Shown here: positions 13,601 to 25,927 of the stretch, one piece after another | Layout: each line of letters opens with the position of its first letter | Numbering within the stretch: position 1 is the stretch's first letter | NCBI GenBank assembly: GCA_032718475.1 | Contig: JAUCBJ010003530.1 | Location: 48,835-112,834 of the forward strand | Direction: 5' to 3' | DNA from: Nemertoderma westbladi | Taxonomy: Eukaryota; Xenacoelomorpha; Nemertodermatida; Nemertodermatidae | Length of the DNA stretch: 64,000 nucleotides | Translations under genes and position numbers: made by a program | The notes under the pieces: generated by a model | The model's database searches: none | What the model was told of the DNA's origin: nothing | Seen by the model: only the letters and a program-made list of their open reading frames with translations

Positions 13601-16600
13601 AAGATTGCAATAGCAGATGGAAGGAAGGTTGCAATAGCAGATGGAAGGAAGGTTGCAATAGCAAATGGAAGGAAGGTTGCATTAGCAGATGGAAGGAAGG
13701 TTGCAATAGCAGATGGAAGTAAAGTTGCAATAGCAGATGGAAGGAAGGTTGTTATAGCAGATGGATGGAAGGTTGCAATAGGACATGGAAGGAAGGTTGC
13801 AAGATGCAACCTTCCAAGGTTGCAAATAGCAGATGGAAGGAAGGTTGCAATAGTAGATGGAAGGAAGGTTGTAATAGCAGATGGAAGTAAAGTTGCAATA
13901 GCAGATGGAAGGAAGGTTGTTATAGCAGATGGAAGGAAGGTTGCAATAGGACATGGAAGGAAGGTTGCAAGATGCAACCTTCCAAGGTTGCAAATAGCAG
14001 ATGGAAGGAAGGTTGCAATAGTAGATGGAAGGAAGGTTGTAATAGCAGATGGGAGGAAGGTTGCAATAGCAGATGGAAGGAAGGTTGCAATAGCAGATGG
14101 AAGGAAGGTTGCAATAGCAGATGGAAGTAAGGATTCAATAGCAGATGGAAGGAAGGTTGCATTAGCAGATGGAAGGAAGGTTGCAATAGCAGATGGAAGT
14201 AAAGTTGCAATAGCAGATGGAAGGAAGGTTGTTATAGCAGATGGAAGGAAGATTGCAATAGCAGATGGAAGTAAGGATTCAATAGCAGATGGAAGGAAGG
14301 TTGCAATGGCAGATGGTAGGAAGTTTGCAATAGCAGATGGAAGGAAGGCTGCAATAGCAGATGGAAGGAAGGTTGCAATAGCAGATGGAAGGAAGGATTC
14401 AATAGCAGATGGAAGGAAGGTTGCAATAGCAGATGGAAGGAAGGTTGCAATAGAAGATGGAAGGAAGGTTGCAATAGCAGATGGAAGGAAGGTTGCAATA
14501 GCAGATGGAAGGAAGGTTGCAATAGCAGATGGAAGGAAGGTTGCAATAGCATATGGAAGGAAGGTTGCAATAGCAGATGGAAGGAAGGTTGCAATAGCAG
14601 ATGGAAGGAAGGTTGCAATAGCAGATGGAAGGAAGGTTGCAATAGCAGATGGAAGGAAGGATTCAATAGCAGATGGAAGGAAGGTTGCAATAGCAGATGG
14701 AAGGAAGGTTGAAATAGCAGATGGAAGGAAGGTTGCATTAGCAGATGGAAGGAAGGTTGCAATAGCAGATGGAAGTAAAGTTGCAATAGCAGATGGAAGG
14801 AAGGTTGTTATAGCAGATGGAAGGAAGGTTGCAATAGGACATGGAAGGAAGGTTGCAAGAGGCAACCTTCCAAGGTTGCAAATAGCAGATGGAAGGAAGG
14901 TTGCAATAGCAGATGGAAGGAAGGTTGCAATAGCAGATGGAAGGAAGGTTGCAATAGCAGATGGAAGGAAGGTTGCAATAGCAGATGGAAGGAAGATTGC
15001 AATAGCAGATGGAAGGAAGGTTGCAATAGCAGATGGAACAAGGTTGCAATAGCAGATGGAAGGAAGGTTGCAATAGCAGATGGAAGGAAGGTTGCAATAG
15101 CAGATGGAAGGAAGGTTGCAATAGCAGATGGAAGGAAGGTTGCAATAGCAAATGGAAGGAAGGTTGCATTAGCAGATGGAAGGAAGGTTGCAATAGCAGA
15201 TGGAAGTAAAGTTGCAATAGCAGATGGAAGGAAGGTTGTTATAGCAGATGGAAGGAAGGTTGCAATAGGACATGGAAGGAAGGTTGCAAGATGCAACCAT
15301 CCAAGGTTGCAAATACCAGATGGAAGGAAGGTTGCAATAGTAGATGGAAGGAAGGTTGTAATAGCAGATGGAAGGAAGGTTGCAATAGCAGATGGAAGGA
15401 AGGTTGCAATAGCAGATGGAAGGAAGGTTGCATTAGCAGATGGAAGGAAGGTTGCAATAGCAGATGGAAGTAAAGTTGCAATAGCAGATGGAAGGAAGGT
15501 TGTTATAGCAGATGGAAGGAAGGTTGCAATAGGACATGGAAGGAAGGTTGCAAGATGCAACCTTCCAAGGTTGCAAATAGCAGTTGGAAGGAAGGTTGCA
15601 ATAGTAGATGGAAGGAAGGTTGTAATAGCAGATGGAAGGAAGATTGCAATAGCAGATGGAAGGAAGGTTGCAATAGCAGATGGAAGGAAGGTTGCAATAG
15701 CAGATGGAAGTAAGGATTCAATAGCAGATGGAAGGAAGGTTGCATTAGCAGATGGAAGGAAGGTTGCAATAGCAGATGGAAGTACAGTTGCAATAGCAGA
15801 TGGAAGGAAGGTTGTTATAGCAGATGGAAGGAAGGTTGCAATAGCAGATGGAAGTAAGGATTCAATAGCAGATGGAAGGAAGGTTGCAATGGCAGATGGT
15901 AGGAAGTTTGCAATAGCAGATGGAAGGAAGGCTGCAATAGCAGATGGAAGGAAGGTTGCAATAGCAGATGGAAGGAAGGATTCAATAGCAGATGGAAGGA
16001 AGGTTGCAATAGCAGATGGAAGGAAGGTTGCAATAGAAGATGGAAGGAAGGTTGCAATAGCAGATGGAAGGAAGGTTGCAATAGCAGATGGAAGGAAGGA
16101 TTCAATAGCAGATGGAAGGAAGGTTGCAATAGCAGATGGAAGGAAGGTTGCAATAGCAGATGGAAGGAAGGTTGCAATAGCAGATGGAAGGAAGGTTGCA
16201 ATAGCAGATGGAAGGAAGGATTCAATAGCAGATGGAAGGAAGGTTGCAATAGCAGATGGAAGGAAGGTTGAAATAGCAGATGGAAGGAAGGTTGCATTAG
16301 CAGATGGAAGGAAGGTTGCAATAGCAGATGGAAGTAAAGTTGCAATAGCAGATGGAAGGAAGGTTGTTATAGCAGATGGAAGGAAGATTGCAATAGGACA
16401 TGGAAGGAAGGTTGCAAGATGCAACCTTCCAAGGTTGCAAATAGCAGATGGAAGGAAGGTTGCAATAGTAGATGGAAGGAAGGTTGTAATAGCAGATGGA
16501 AGGAAGGTTGCAATAGCAGATGGAAGGAAGGTTGCAATAGCAGATGGAAGGAAGGTTGCAATAGCAGATGGAAGGAAGGTTGCAATAGCAGATGGAAGAA

Positions 16601-16860
16601 AGGTTGCAATAGCAGATGGAAGGAAGGATTCAATAGCAGATGGAAGGAAGGTTGCAATAGCAGATGGAAGGACGGTTGCAATAGCAGATGAAAGGAAGGT
16701 TGCATTAGCAGATGGAAGGAAGGTTGCAATAGCAGATGGAAGTAAAGTTGCAATAGCAGATGGAAGGAAGGTTGTTATAGCAGATGGAAGGAAGGTTGCA
16801 ATAGGACATGGAAGGAAGGTTGCAAGATGCAACCTTCCAAGGTTGCAAATAGCAGATGGA
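10660..16860 (+). repeat. Higher-order block marked by a unit with an internal micro-inversion
   Basis: Twelve units contain GATGCAACCTTCCAAGGTTG or a close variant, starting at about 10,684, 10,924, 11,764, 11,956, 13,443, 13,803, 13,971, 14,859, 15,290, 15,554, 16,418 and 16,826. Each holds the hairpin GCAACCTT-CC-AAGGTTGC, that is, the normal AAGGTTGC word next to its own reverse complement. The inverted piece plus one extra A in GCAAATAGC keeps the unit at 24 bp, so the register is preserved. Each follows a GGACATGG unit and is usually followed by GTAGATGG and GTTGTAATAG units, so the module has spread as a block. Spacings are multiples of 24 except across the single-base indels. Confidence 0.88.
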
Positions 16861-17040
16861 AGGAAGGTTGCAATAGTAGATGGAAGGAAGGTTGTAATAG
16901 CAGATGGAAGGAAGGTTGCAATAGCAGATGGAAGGAAGGTTGCAATAGCAGATGGAAGTAAGGATTCAATGGCAGATGGAAGGAAGGTTGCAATAGCAGA
17001 TGGAAGTAAGGATTCAATAGTAGATGGAAGGAAGGTTGCA

Positions 17041-19010
17041 ATGCAGATGGAAGGAAGGTTGCAATAGCAGATGGAAGGAAGGTTGCAATAGCAGATGGAA
17101 GGAAGTTTGCAATAGCAGATGGAAGGAAGGTTGCAATAGCAGATGGAAGGAAGGTTGCAAAAGCAGATGGAAGGAAGGTTGCAATAGCAGATGGAAGGAA
17201 GGTTGCAATAGCATATGGAAGGAAGGTTGCAATAGCAGATGGAAGGAAGGTTGCAATAGCAGATGGAAGGAAGGTTGCAATAGCAGATGGAAGTAAGGAT
17301 GCAATAGCAGATGGAAGGAAGGTTGCAATAGCAGATGGAAGGAAGGTTGCAATAGCACATGGAAGGAAGGTTGCAATAGCAGACGGAAGGAAGTTTGCAA
17401 TAGCAGATGGGAGGAATATTGCAATAGCAGATGGAAGGAATGTTGCAATAGCAGATGGAAGGAAGGTTGCAATAGCAGATGGAAGGAAGGTTGCAATAGC
17501 AGATGGAAGGAAGGTTGCAATAGCAGATGGAAGGAAGGTTGCAATAGCATATGGAAGGAAGGTTGCAATAGCAGATGGAAGGAAGGTTGCAATAGCAGAT
17601 GGAAGGAAGGTTGCAATAGCAGATGAAAGGAAGGTTGCAATAGCAGATGGAAGGAAGGTTGCAATAGCAGATGGAAGGAAGGTTGCAATAGCAGATGGAA
17701 GGAAGTTTGCAATAGCAGATGGGAGGAATATTGCAATAGCAGATGGAAGGAATGTTGCAATAGCAGATGGAAGGAAGGTTGCAATAGCAGATGGAAGGAA
17801 GGTTGCAATAGCAGATGGAAGGAAGGTTGCAATAGCAGATGGACGGAAGGTTGCAATAGCATATGGAAGGAAGGTTGCAATAGCAGATGGAAGGAAGGTT
17901 GCAATAGCAGATGGAAGGAAGGTTGCAATAGCAGATGAAAGGAAGGTTGCAATAGCAGATGGAAGGAAGGTTGCAATAGCAGATGGAAGGAAGGATGCAA
18001 TAGCAGATGGAAGGAAGGTTGCAATAGCAGATGGAAGGAAGGTTGCAATAGCAGATGGAAGGAAGGTTGCAATAGCAGATGGAAGGAAGTTTGCAATAGC
18101 AGATGGAAGGAAGGTTGCAATAGCAGATGGAAGGAAGGTTGCAAAAGCAGATGGAAGGAAGGTTGCAATAGCAGATGGAAGGAAGGTTGCAATAGCATAT
18201 GGAAGGAAGGTTGCAATAGCAGATGGAAGGAAGGTTGCAATAGCAGATGGAAGGAAGGTTGCAATAGCAGATGGAAGTAAGGATGCAATAGCAGATGGAA
18301 GGAAGGTTGCAATAGCAGATGGAAGGAAGGTTGCAATAGCAGATGGAAGGAAGGTTGCAATAGCAGACGGAAGGAAGTTTGCAATAGCAGATGGGAGGAA
18401 TATTGCAATAGCAGATGGAAGGAATGTTGCAATAGCAGATGGAAGGAAGGTTGCAATAGCAGATGGAAGGAAGGTTGCAATAGCAGATGGAAGGAAGGTT
18501 GCAATAGCAGATGGAAGGAAGGTTGCAATAGCATATGGAAGGAAGGTTGCAATAGCAGATGGAAGGAAGGTTGCAATAGCAGATGGAAGGAAGGTTGCAA
18601 TAGCAGATGAAAGGAAGGTTGCAATAGCAGATGGAAGAAAGGTTGCAATAGCAGATGGAAGGAAGGTTGCAATAGCAGATGGAAGGAAGTTTGCAATAGC
18701 AGATGGGAGGAATATTGCAATAGCAGATGGAAGGAATGTTGCAATAGCAGATGGAAGGAAGGTTGCAATAGCAGATGGAAGGAAGGTTGCAATAGCAGAT
18801 GGAAGGAAGGTTGCAATAGCAGATGGAAGGAAGGTTGCAATAGCAGATGGAAGGAAGGTTGCAATAGCAGATGGAAGGAAGGTTGCAATAGCAGATGGAA
18901 GGAAGGATGCAATAGCAGATGGAAGGAAGGTTGCAATAGCAGATGGAAGGAAGATTGCAATAGCAGATGGAAGGAAGGTTGCAATAGCATATGGAAAGAA
19001 GGTTGCAATA
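17041..19010 (+). repeat. 984-bp higher-order dimer in the 24-bp array
   Basis: The paired variants GATGGGAGGAATATTGC and GAAGGAATGTTGC occur near 17,409, 17,721, 18,393 and 18,705. They are separated by 312 bp (13 units) inside each half and 984 bp (41 units) between halves. The GCAAAAGCAG variant near 17,160 recurs near 18,144, also 984 bp away. The same variant pair returns at about 19,185 and 19,449, 264 bp apart, in the next, more diverged stretch. Confidence 0.85.
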
Positions 19011-21050
19011 GCATATGGAAGGAAGGTTGCAATAGCAGATGGAAGGAAGGTTAAAATAGCAGATGGAAGGAAGGTTATAATAGCAGATGGAAGGAAGGTT
19101 GCAATAGCAGATGGAAGGAATGTTGCAATAGCAGATGGAAGGAAGGTTGCAATAGGACATGGAAGGAAGTTTGCAATAGCAGATGGGAGGAATATTGCAA
19201 TAGCAGATGGAAGGAATGTTGCAATAGCAGATGGAAGGAAGGTTGCAATAGGACATGGAAGGAAGGTTGCAATAGCAGATGGAAGGAAGGTTGCAATAGC
19301 AGATGGAAGGAAGGTTGCAAAAGCATATGGAAGGAAGATTGCGATAGCAGATGGAAGGAAGGTTGCAGTAGCAGATGGAAGGAAGTTTGCAATAGCAGAT
19401 GGAAGGAAGGTTGCAATAGGACATGGAAGGAAGTTTGCAATAGCAGATGGGAGGAATATTGCAATAGCAGATGGAAGGAATGTTGCAATAGCAGATGGAA
19501 GGAAGGTTTCAATAGGACATGGAAGGAAGGTTGCAATAGCAGATGGAAGGAAGGTTGCAATAGCAGATGGAAGGAAGGTTGCAAAAGCATATGGAAGGAA
19601 GATTGCGATAGCAGATGGAACAAGGTTGCAATAGCAGATGGAAGGAAGGTTGCAATAGCAGATGGAAGAAAGGTTGCAATAGCATATGGAAGGAAGGTTG
19701 CAATAGCAGATGGAAGGAAGGTTGCAATAGCATATGGAAGGAATATTGCAATAGCAGATGGAAGGAAGATTGCAATAGCAGATGGAAGGAAGGTTGCAAT
19801 AGCAGATGGAAGGAAGGTTGCAATAGCATATGGAAGGAAGGTTGCAATAGCATATGGAAGGAAGGTTACAATAGCAGATGGAAGGAAGATTGCAATAGCA
19901 TATGGAAGGAATATTGCAATAACAGATGCAAGGAAGATTGCAATAGCATATGGAAGGACGGTTGGAATAGCAGATGGAAGGAAGGTTGCAATAGCATATG
20001 GAAGGAAGGTTGCAATAGCAGATGGAAGGAAGGTTGCAATAGCATATGGAAGGAATATTGCAATAACAGATGGAAGGAATATTGCAATAACAGATGGAAG
20101 GAAGGTTGCAATAGCAGATGGAAGGAGGGTTGCAATAGCAGATGGTAGGAAGGTTGCAATAGCATATGGAAGGAATATTGCAATAACGGATGGAAGGAAG
20201 ATTGCAATAGCAAATGGAAGGACGGTTGGAATAGCAGATGGAAGGTAGGTTGCAATAGCATATGGAAGGAAGGGTGCAATAGCAGATGGAAGGAAGGTTG
20301 CAATAGCATATGGAAGGAATATTGCAATAGCAGATGGAAGGAAGATTGCAATAGCAGTTGGAAGGAAGGTTGCAATAGCAGATGGAAGGAAGGTTGCAAT
20401 AGCATATGGAAGGAAGATTGCAATAGCAGATGGAAGGAAGGTAGCAATAGCAGATGGAAGGAAGGTTGCAATAGCAGATGGAAGGAAGGTTGCAATAGCA
20501 AATGGAAGGAAGGTTGCAATAGCAGATGGAAGGAAGGTTGCAATAGCAGATGGAAGGAAGGTTGCAATAGCATATGGAAGGAATATTGCAATAGCAGATG
20601 GAAGGAATATTGCAATAGCAGATGGAAGGAAGGTTGCAATAGCAGATGGAAGGAAGGTTGCAATAGCATATGGAAGGAAGATTGCAATAGCAGATGGAAG
20701 GAAGGTAGCAATAGCAGATGGAAGGAAGGTTGCAATAGCATATGGAAGGAAGATTGCAATAGCAGATGGAAGGAAGGTAGCAATAGCAGATGGAAGGAAG
20801 GTTGCAATAGCATATGGAAGGAATATTGCAATAGCAGATGGAAGGAAGATTGCAATAGCAGATGGAAGGAAGGTTGCAATAGCAGATGGAAGGAAGGTTG
20901 CAATAGCATATGGAAGGAAGATTGCAATAGCAGATGGAAGGAAGGTAGCAATAGCAGATGGAAGGAAGGTTGCAATAGCAGATGGAAGGAAGGTTGCAAT
21001 AGCAAATGGAAGGAAGGTTGCAATAGCAGATGGTAGGAAGGTTGCAATAG

Positions 21051-22019
21051 ACTTTCAGAGAAACAAATACAACTAATTATTAATGACATGAACATGAAGA
21101 AAATCTGTATGATTTAGAAAGAAAGGTAAGTTTGAAAGTTCAGTAAGTGATTATAAACAAATTAATAATAATCAATCGGTACGATGGTGTGTGCTGTGTG
21201 GGGGCAGTGGACCAAGAACACTTCGACCGCGAACAAAACCTCGAGGGGCCGGTGTACGAGGCACCAGGTACTACGCCGACATCAGGTAATACCGTAGTAC
21301 TAAGTGGCTAGGCACCATCAGATACTACTGTAGTATACGAAGGTTTAAATGGGATAAAGGGTCGAAATGGTTAATTTAAAGTGCCGAATTATCAATTTAT
21401 ATGCCTATCAATGATGCCCATCCTCCACCACGAGGCACGCAAGATGAGCGGATACACGAGGTCGAGTTGGCGACTTTCACACCACTCGTAGTTTCGGCTT
21501 TCGTGGTTTCTCACCAACCACGACTCAGTTCGTGAAGCGGCTTGGAGTCCTCCTCTCCGAGAAGCGGGAGGCGCCGTACGCCGAGTGCGTATTCGTTGGG
21601 TCCGCCGTGAGTTGAGTTTCGCACTCCTCCGCGCTTAATGTGTCTACGGGGTGCGGTGCGCATTCTGCTCGCAATCGTCCCGTGCGCTGCCAATCATCCA
21701 TGGTGATGTCCAGGCCCGTGTGAGTGGGCGTGGGAATATCAGGGTAGGCAGCCGCGAAAGTTAATTTGGATAAATTTTATAATAGATTTAATTGTATACA
21801 GTAGGTAGAAAGCAAAACTACAGTAGGTTCTAAATGGAGTCCGCCTTCAGTTCATCATTTGTATACAAAGCACAACATAAAACATCCGCGAAATCAAAAG
21901 GCGGGGGAGAGTTGCAGATAAACATCCCTTTTATTGGTAATACACAACACACTCAACAGGTACCTACAGTATCTACATCATAAGCAGATTCTATTCTGAG
22001 CAAAATACTGCATGTACCA
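21051..22019. other. Non-repetitive stretch after the array, with a CpG-rich patch
   Basis: The 24-bp array ends abruptly and AT-rich sequence follows. A strong 5' splice-donor match, GAAAG|GTAAGT, lies at 21,121-21,131. From about 21,200 to 21,740 the DNA becomes GC- and CpG-rich, with short palindromic words such as CCGTAGTACTA near 21,292. A 60-codon reverse-strand ORF at 21,511-21,693 shows no recognisable motif. I see no gene, RNA gene or transposon end that I can name. Confidence 0.5.
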
Positions 22020-22435
22020 TTACAGGATGGTTGGGTGTAACCTTCGCCCACTTACAACCTTCGCCCGTGTCCAATTTTCGTCCGCATCCAACCTTCGCCT
22101 GGGGGAAATCTTCGTTCGCCCGCGAGCAACCTTCGCCCAATTAAGTTTGTGTTAGAAACCATTTTAGTTAGGCCTACCAATTGAGGGAAAGGAGCAGGTT
22201 ACAGAGAGCGTTTTTTCTAACCAAAAAATAAACGACGTTGTTACCAATTGAGGGAAAGGAGCGGGTTACAGAGGCGGCTTTTTCTCGCCAATCACTTTTT
22301 AGTGGGGCGAAGGTTGCTCGCGGGCGAAGTTACCTGAAGGGAAGGTTTCCACCGGGCAATATTGCTCATTTTGAGGCCGAAGATTGCTCCGGGCGAAGAT
22401 TGGACGTGGGAGAAGTTTGCTCCGTACCTTACAGG
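22020..22435. repeat. Degenerate foldback structure with TTCGCCC-rich arms
   Basis: The left arm (about 22,035-22,140) is a degenerate series of AACCTTCGCCC words. The right arm (about 22,312-22,430) is the reverse complement theme; for example TTCGCCCGCGAGCAACC in the left arm matches GGTTGCTCGCGGGCGAA in the right. Between the arms a 67-bp direct duplication starts TACCAATTGAGGGAAAGG at 22,175 and 22,242. The arrangement, inverted arms around a tandem pair, is like a small foldback element. I found no target duplication. Confidence 0.55.
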
Positions 22436-22572
22436 ACCAGTGTTCGATGACTGTAGGCTGTGGAGAAGTCCCTACTGTACTGTAGTAGTAACAGTGTTGG
22501 ATTACGGAATGTACAGTATTATTAAAATGAAAGTAGCTTACAATCTGAGCGTAATATGCACCGGTGTTTGAT

Positions 22573-23481
22573 TCCACGAAGCTAAGGAAAATCAACTACT
22601 TTCGCTAAGAAAGATTTTCCTTAGCTGAGATGGTCTATTCATAGTGGGCTATTTTACTTGTATGGAGCAGATTTGGTTTTTTTTGACCGGGGAAAAAACT
22701 AGCCTTTAAAAGTACCTTGAAATTTTGCATGTATATACTACTCGGCGAGGCGCATCTTTTGGGCCGGGTCTCATATCCAGGAAAAATCTGGTTTCCATGG
22801 CAACGGACTTCAAAAAAAGTCTATGTATTTCAAGTCAATATTTATAACTCTATTTGTAGGAAAACTATAATAGATATAAACTTGGGGTTTCGCAACACAA
22901 CTATAAGGTCCATAGCAGATCCGATTGAGGCTAAATAGAAAATCCAGTTACCTTGGCAACCGGGATAAACAGATGTTAAAATTTATAAAATGTAAATTTG
23001 AGGCCTAAGGGCAAGGTGTTATGACTTGGGACCAACCCTTACCCCCACTATATAACTTATTCTGCATCCGAATTACATTGTTCTATTTTTCAGTTACCAT
23101 GACAACCGCAGAAAACAGATGTTTTTATACAAAAATTGTTCATTTGGACATAGACTTCGCGATAAAATTTTACAAAACTGGGTATGTGTTATCTGGACTT
23201 TCCAAGACAACCACTGCAAACTGATATTTTAACAAATACATCCTTAATTTTGGACATCAACTACTCAATGAAACTTCCTTGAAGTCGATTTGTGTCACCT
23301 GGAACCACAAACTTTATCTTAATGTAAAACTCAGCAGTTCTAGCAAACTCCAGTTTCCATGGTGATGGGAGTTGAATTAAGATATATGACTTTTAACTAG
23401 AAGCAATGAACTGATGAGTCAAAGTGTGTTTAAATTTCCTTAGCTTCGTGGTTGCATTTCCTTTAGGAAATGCCTTTCTAG
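22573..23481 (+). mobile_element. Helitron copy 1 (internally deleted, 909 bp)
   Basis: Both ends are present, TCCACGAAG at the start and CTTTCTAG at the end. The middle is shortened by about 350 bp. Its 3' half (from about 23,200, CAACCACTGCAAACTGATATTTT) groups with copies 18 and 19 and not with the main family, marking a second subfamily. Copy 2 begins at the very next base. Confidence 0.85.
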
Positions 23482-24645
23482 TCCACGAAGCTAAGGAAAA
23501 TCAACTACTTTCGCTAAGAAAGATTTTCCTTAGCTGAGATGGTCTATTCATAGTGGGCTATTTTACTTGTGTGAGGCAGATTTGGTTTTTTTTGATTCCG
23601 GAAAAAACTAGCCTTTAAAAGTACCCTGAAATTTTGCATGTATATACTACTCGTCGAGGCGCATCCTGTGGGATGGGTCTCATATCCAGGAAAAATCTGG
23701 TTTCCATGGCAACGGACTTCAAAAAAAGTCAATGTATTTCAAGTCAATATTTATAACTCTATTTGTAGGAAAACTATAATAGATATAAACTTGGGGTTTT
23801 GCAACACAACTATAAGGTCCATAGCAGATCAGATTGAGGCTAAATAGAAAATCCAGTTACCTTGGCAACCGGGATAAACAGATGTTAAAATTTATAAAAT
23901 GTTAATTTGAGGCCTAAGGGCAAGGTGTTATGACTTGGGACCAACCCCTACCCCCACTATATAACTTATTCTGCATCCGAATTACATTGTTCTATTTTTC
24001 AGTTACCATGACAACCGCTGAAAACATATGTTTTTATACAAAAATTATTCATTTTGGACATAGAATTCGCGATAAAATTTTACAAAACTGGGTATGTGTT
24101 ATCTGCACCACTAGTTGGAACTTTTATTGAAACTTAAATCATTCCAGAAATTTAGTTACCATGGTAACTGTAGTTTATTAAACTCTATTTCATTCAAGTC
24201 TATATTGATAACTCTATTTCTAGCAAAACTGTAATATATATAAACTTGGGGTTTTGTAACTCATCTATAATTCCCATATCCATCCAAGTCGTTTGAGGTT
24301 AATTAGAAAGTACAGTTACCATAGCAACAAGACTAAACAGATGTTACTATTTATAAAATTATAATTTGAAGCACAAGTTAATAGTATTATGACTTGGGAC
24401 CAAGACCTACCCCCACTATATGACTTATTCTGCATCCGAATTACATTATTATATTTTTCAGTTTCCATGACAACCACTGCAAACAGATGCATTTTGATAG
24501 AAAATCGGTAATTTGGACATAAACTACAATATTTTCTGAAACTCGGAATATGTGTTATAATCTGAACCACAATCTGGACTGAATCTTTATTCAAAGGTAA
24601 AACCCACAGTTCCAGAGAACTCTAGTTTCCATATGGGAATAGAAG
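23482..24645 (+). mobile_element. Helitron copy 2 (3' end missing)
   Basis: It has an intact 5' end abutting the CTAG of copy 1. It runs to GGGAATAGAAG, where copy 3 is inserted, about 100 bp short of the expected 3' terminus. The lost tail is not found after copy 3. Its last ~220 bp form the left edge of the 2,441-bp tandem duplication. Confidence 0.8.
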
Positions 24646-25900
24646 TCCACGAAGCTAAGGAAAATCAACTACTTTCGCTAAGAAAGATTTTCCTTAGCTG
24701 AGATGGTCTATTCATAGTGGGCTATTTTACTTGTGTGGGGCAGATTTGGGGTTTTTTGGTCGGTGAAAAAACTAGCCTTTAAAAGTACCCTGAAATTTTG
24801 CATGTATATACTACTCGTCGAGGCGCATCTTTTGGGCCGGGTCTCATATCCAGGAAAAATCTGGTTTCCATGGAAACGGACTTATAAAAAAGTCTCTGTA
24901 TTTCAAGTCAATATTTAAAACTCTATTTGTAGGGAAACTATAATAGATATAAACTTGGGGTTTCTCAACTCAACTATAAGGTCCATAGCAGAGCCGATTG
25001 AGATTAAATAGAAAATCCAGTTACCTTGGCAACCAGGCTAAACAGATGTTAAAATTTATAAAATGATAATTTGAAGCCTAAGGACAAGGTGTTATGACTT
25101 GGGACCAACCCCTACCCCCACTATATAACTTATTCTGCGTCCGAATATGATTGTTCTATTTTGCAGTTACCATGACAACCGCTGAAAACAGATGTTTTTA
25201 CACAAAAATTACTCATTTGGACATAGACTTCGCGATAAAATTTTACGAAACTGGGTATGTGTTATCTGGACCACTAGTTGGAACTTTTAGTGAAACTCAA
25301 ATCATTCCAGAAATATATAGTTACCTTGGTAACTGTAGTTTATTCAAGTCTATATTCATAACTATATTTGTAGCAGAACTGTAATATATATAAACTTGGG
25401 GTTTTGCAACTCATATAAGGTCCATATCCAAGCCGTTCCGGTTCGAGCTTAATTAGAAAATCCAGTTACCATAGCAACAAGACTAAACAGATGCTAAAAT
25501 TTATAAAATTAGAATTTGAAGCACTAGTTAACAGTATTATGAGTTGGGACCAACACCTACCCCCACTATATGACTTATTCTGCATCCGAATTACATTGTT
25601 CTATTTTTCAGTTTCCATGACAACCACTCACAAACAGATGCATTTTGATAGAAAATCGGTAATTTGGACATAAACTACAAAATTTTCTGAAACTCGGTAT
25701 GTTATCTGAAAAACAATCTGGACTGAATCTTTTTTCAAAGGTAAAACCAACAGTTCCAGAGAACTCTAGTTTCCATGGGAATAGAAGTTATTTATTGGCA
25801 AATGCTCCTAAACTAGGCTAAGCAACGAACCAAATTGTGGCCGTTTGTTTAATTTTCCTTATCTTCGTGGTTGCATTTCCTTTAGGAAATGCCTTTCTAG
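24646..25900 (+). mobile_element. Helitron copy 3 (1,255 bp, both ends)
   Basis: This near full-length copy starts TCCACG and ends CTTTCTAG, followed by a 27-bp spacer (25,901-25,927). It is inserted G|T inside copy 2. The internal core carries the ATATATAG variant near 25,313. It is duplicated as copy 5, 2,441 bp downstream. Confidence 0.88.
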
Positions 25901-25927
25901 TAAGATAATTATATAAAATATTACCGA

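Larger units (their letters stand above)
1..21050 (+). repeat. Giant 24-bp minisatellite array (about 877 units)
   Basis: The stretch is a continuous tandem array of a 24-bp unit whose core is GATGGAAGGAAGGTTGC followed by AATAGCA. It is already running at base 1 and stops at about 21,050, where the sequence turns into ACTTTCAGAG. Common variants are GGATTC, GAATTC (an EcoRI site), GGACATGG, CATATGG, GATGTAAGG, AAATTTGC and GAATATTGC. The period is strict; the exceptions I found are about 1,094 (+2), 12,515 (-1), 15,037 (-1), 17,044 (-2) and 19,618 (-1). The unit is open in two forward and all three reverse frames, which explains the very long ORFs here. Single substitutions make stops in the forward ALA-ASP-GLY-ARG frame (for example GATTGA near 1,909, 4,811 and 7,427). 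I read it as noncoding satellite DNA. Confidence 0.97.

Noticed and set aside
1-21050. CRISPR array
   Set aside because: The units are contiguous with no spacers, and the context is eukaryotic.
19866-21095. A 409-codon reverse ORF starting with a hydrophobic MFMSLIISCICF and continuing into repeats
   Set aside because: The signal-like start comes from a few unique bases at the array edge, and the rest is satellite in an open frame. No promoter or splice evidence.
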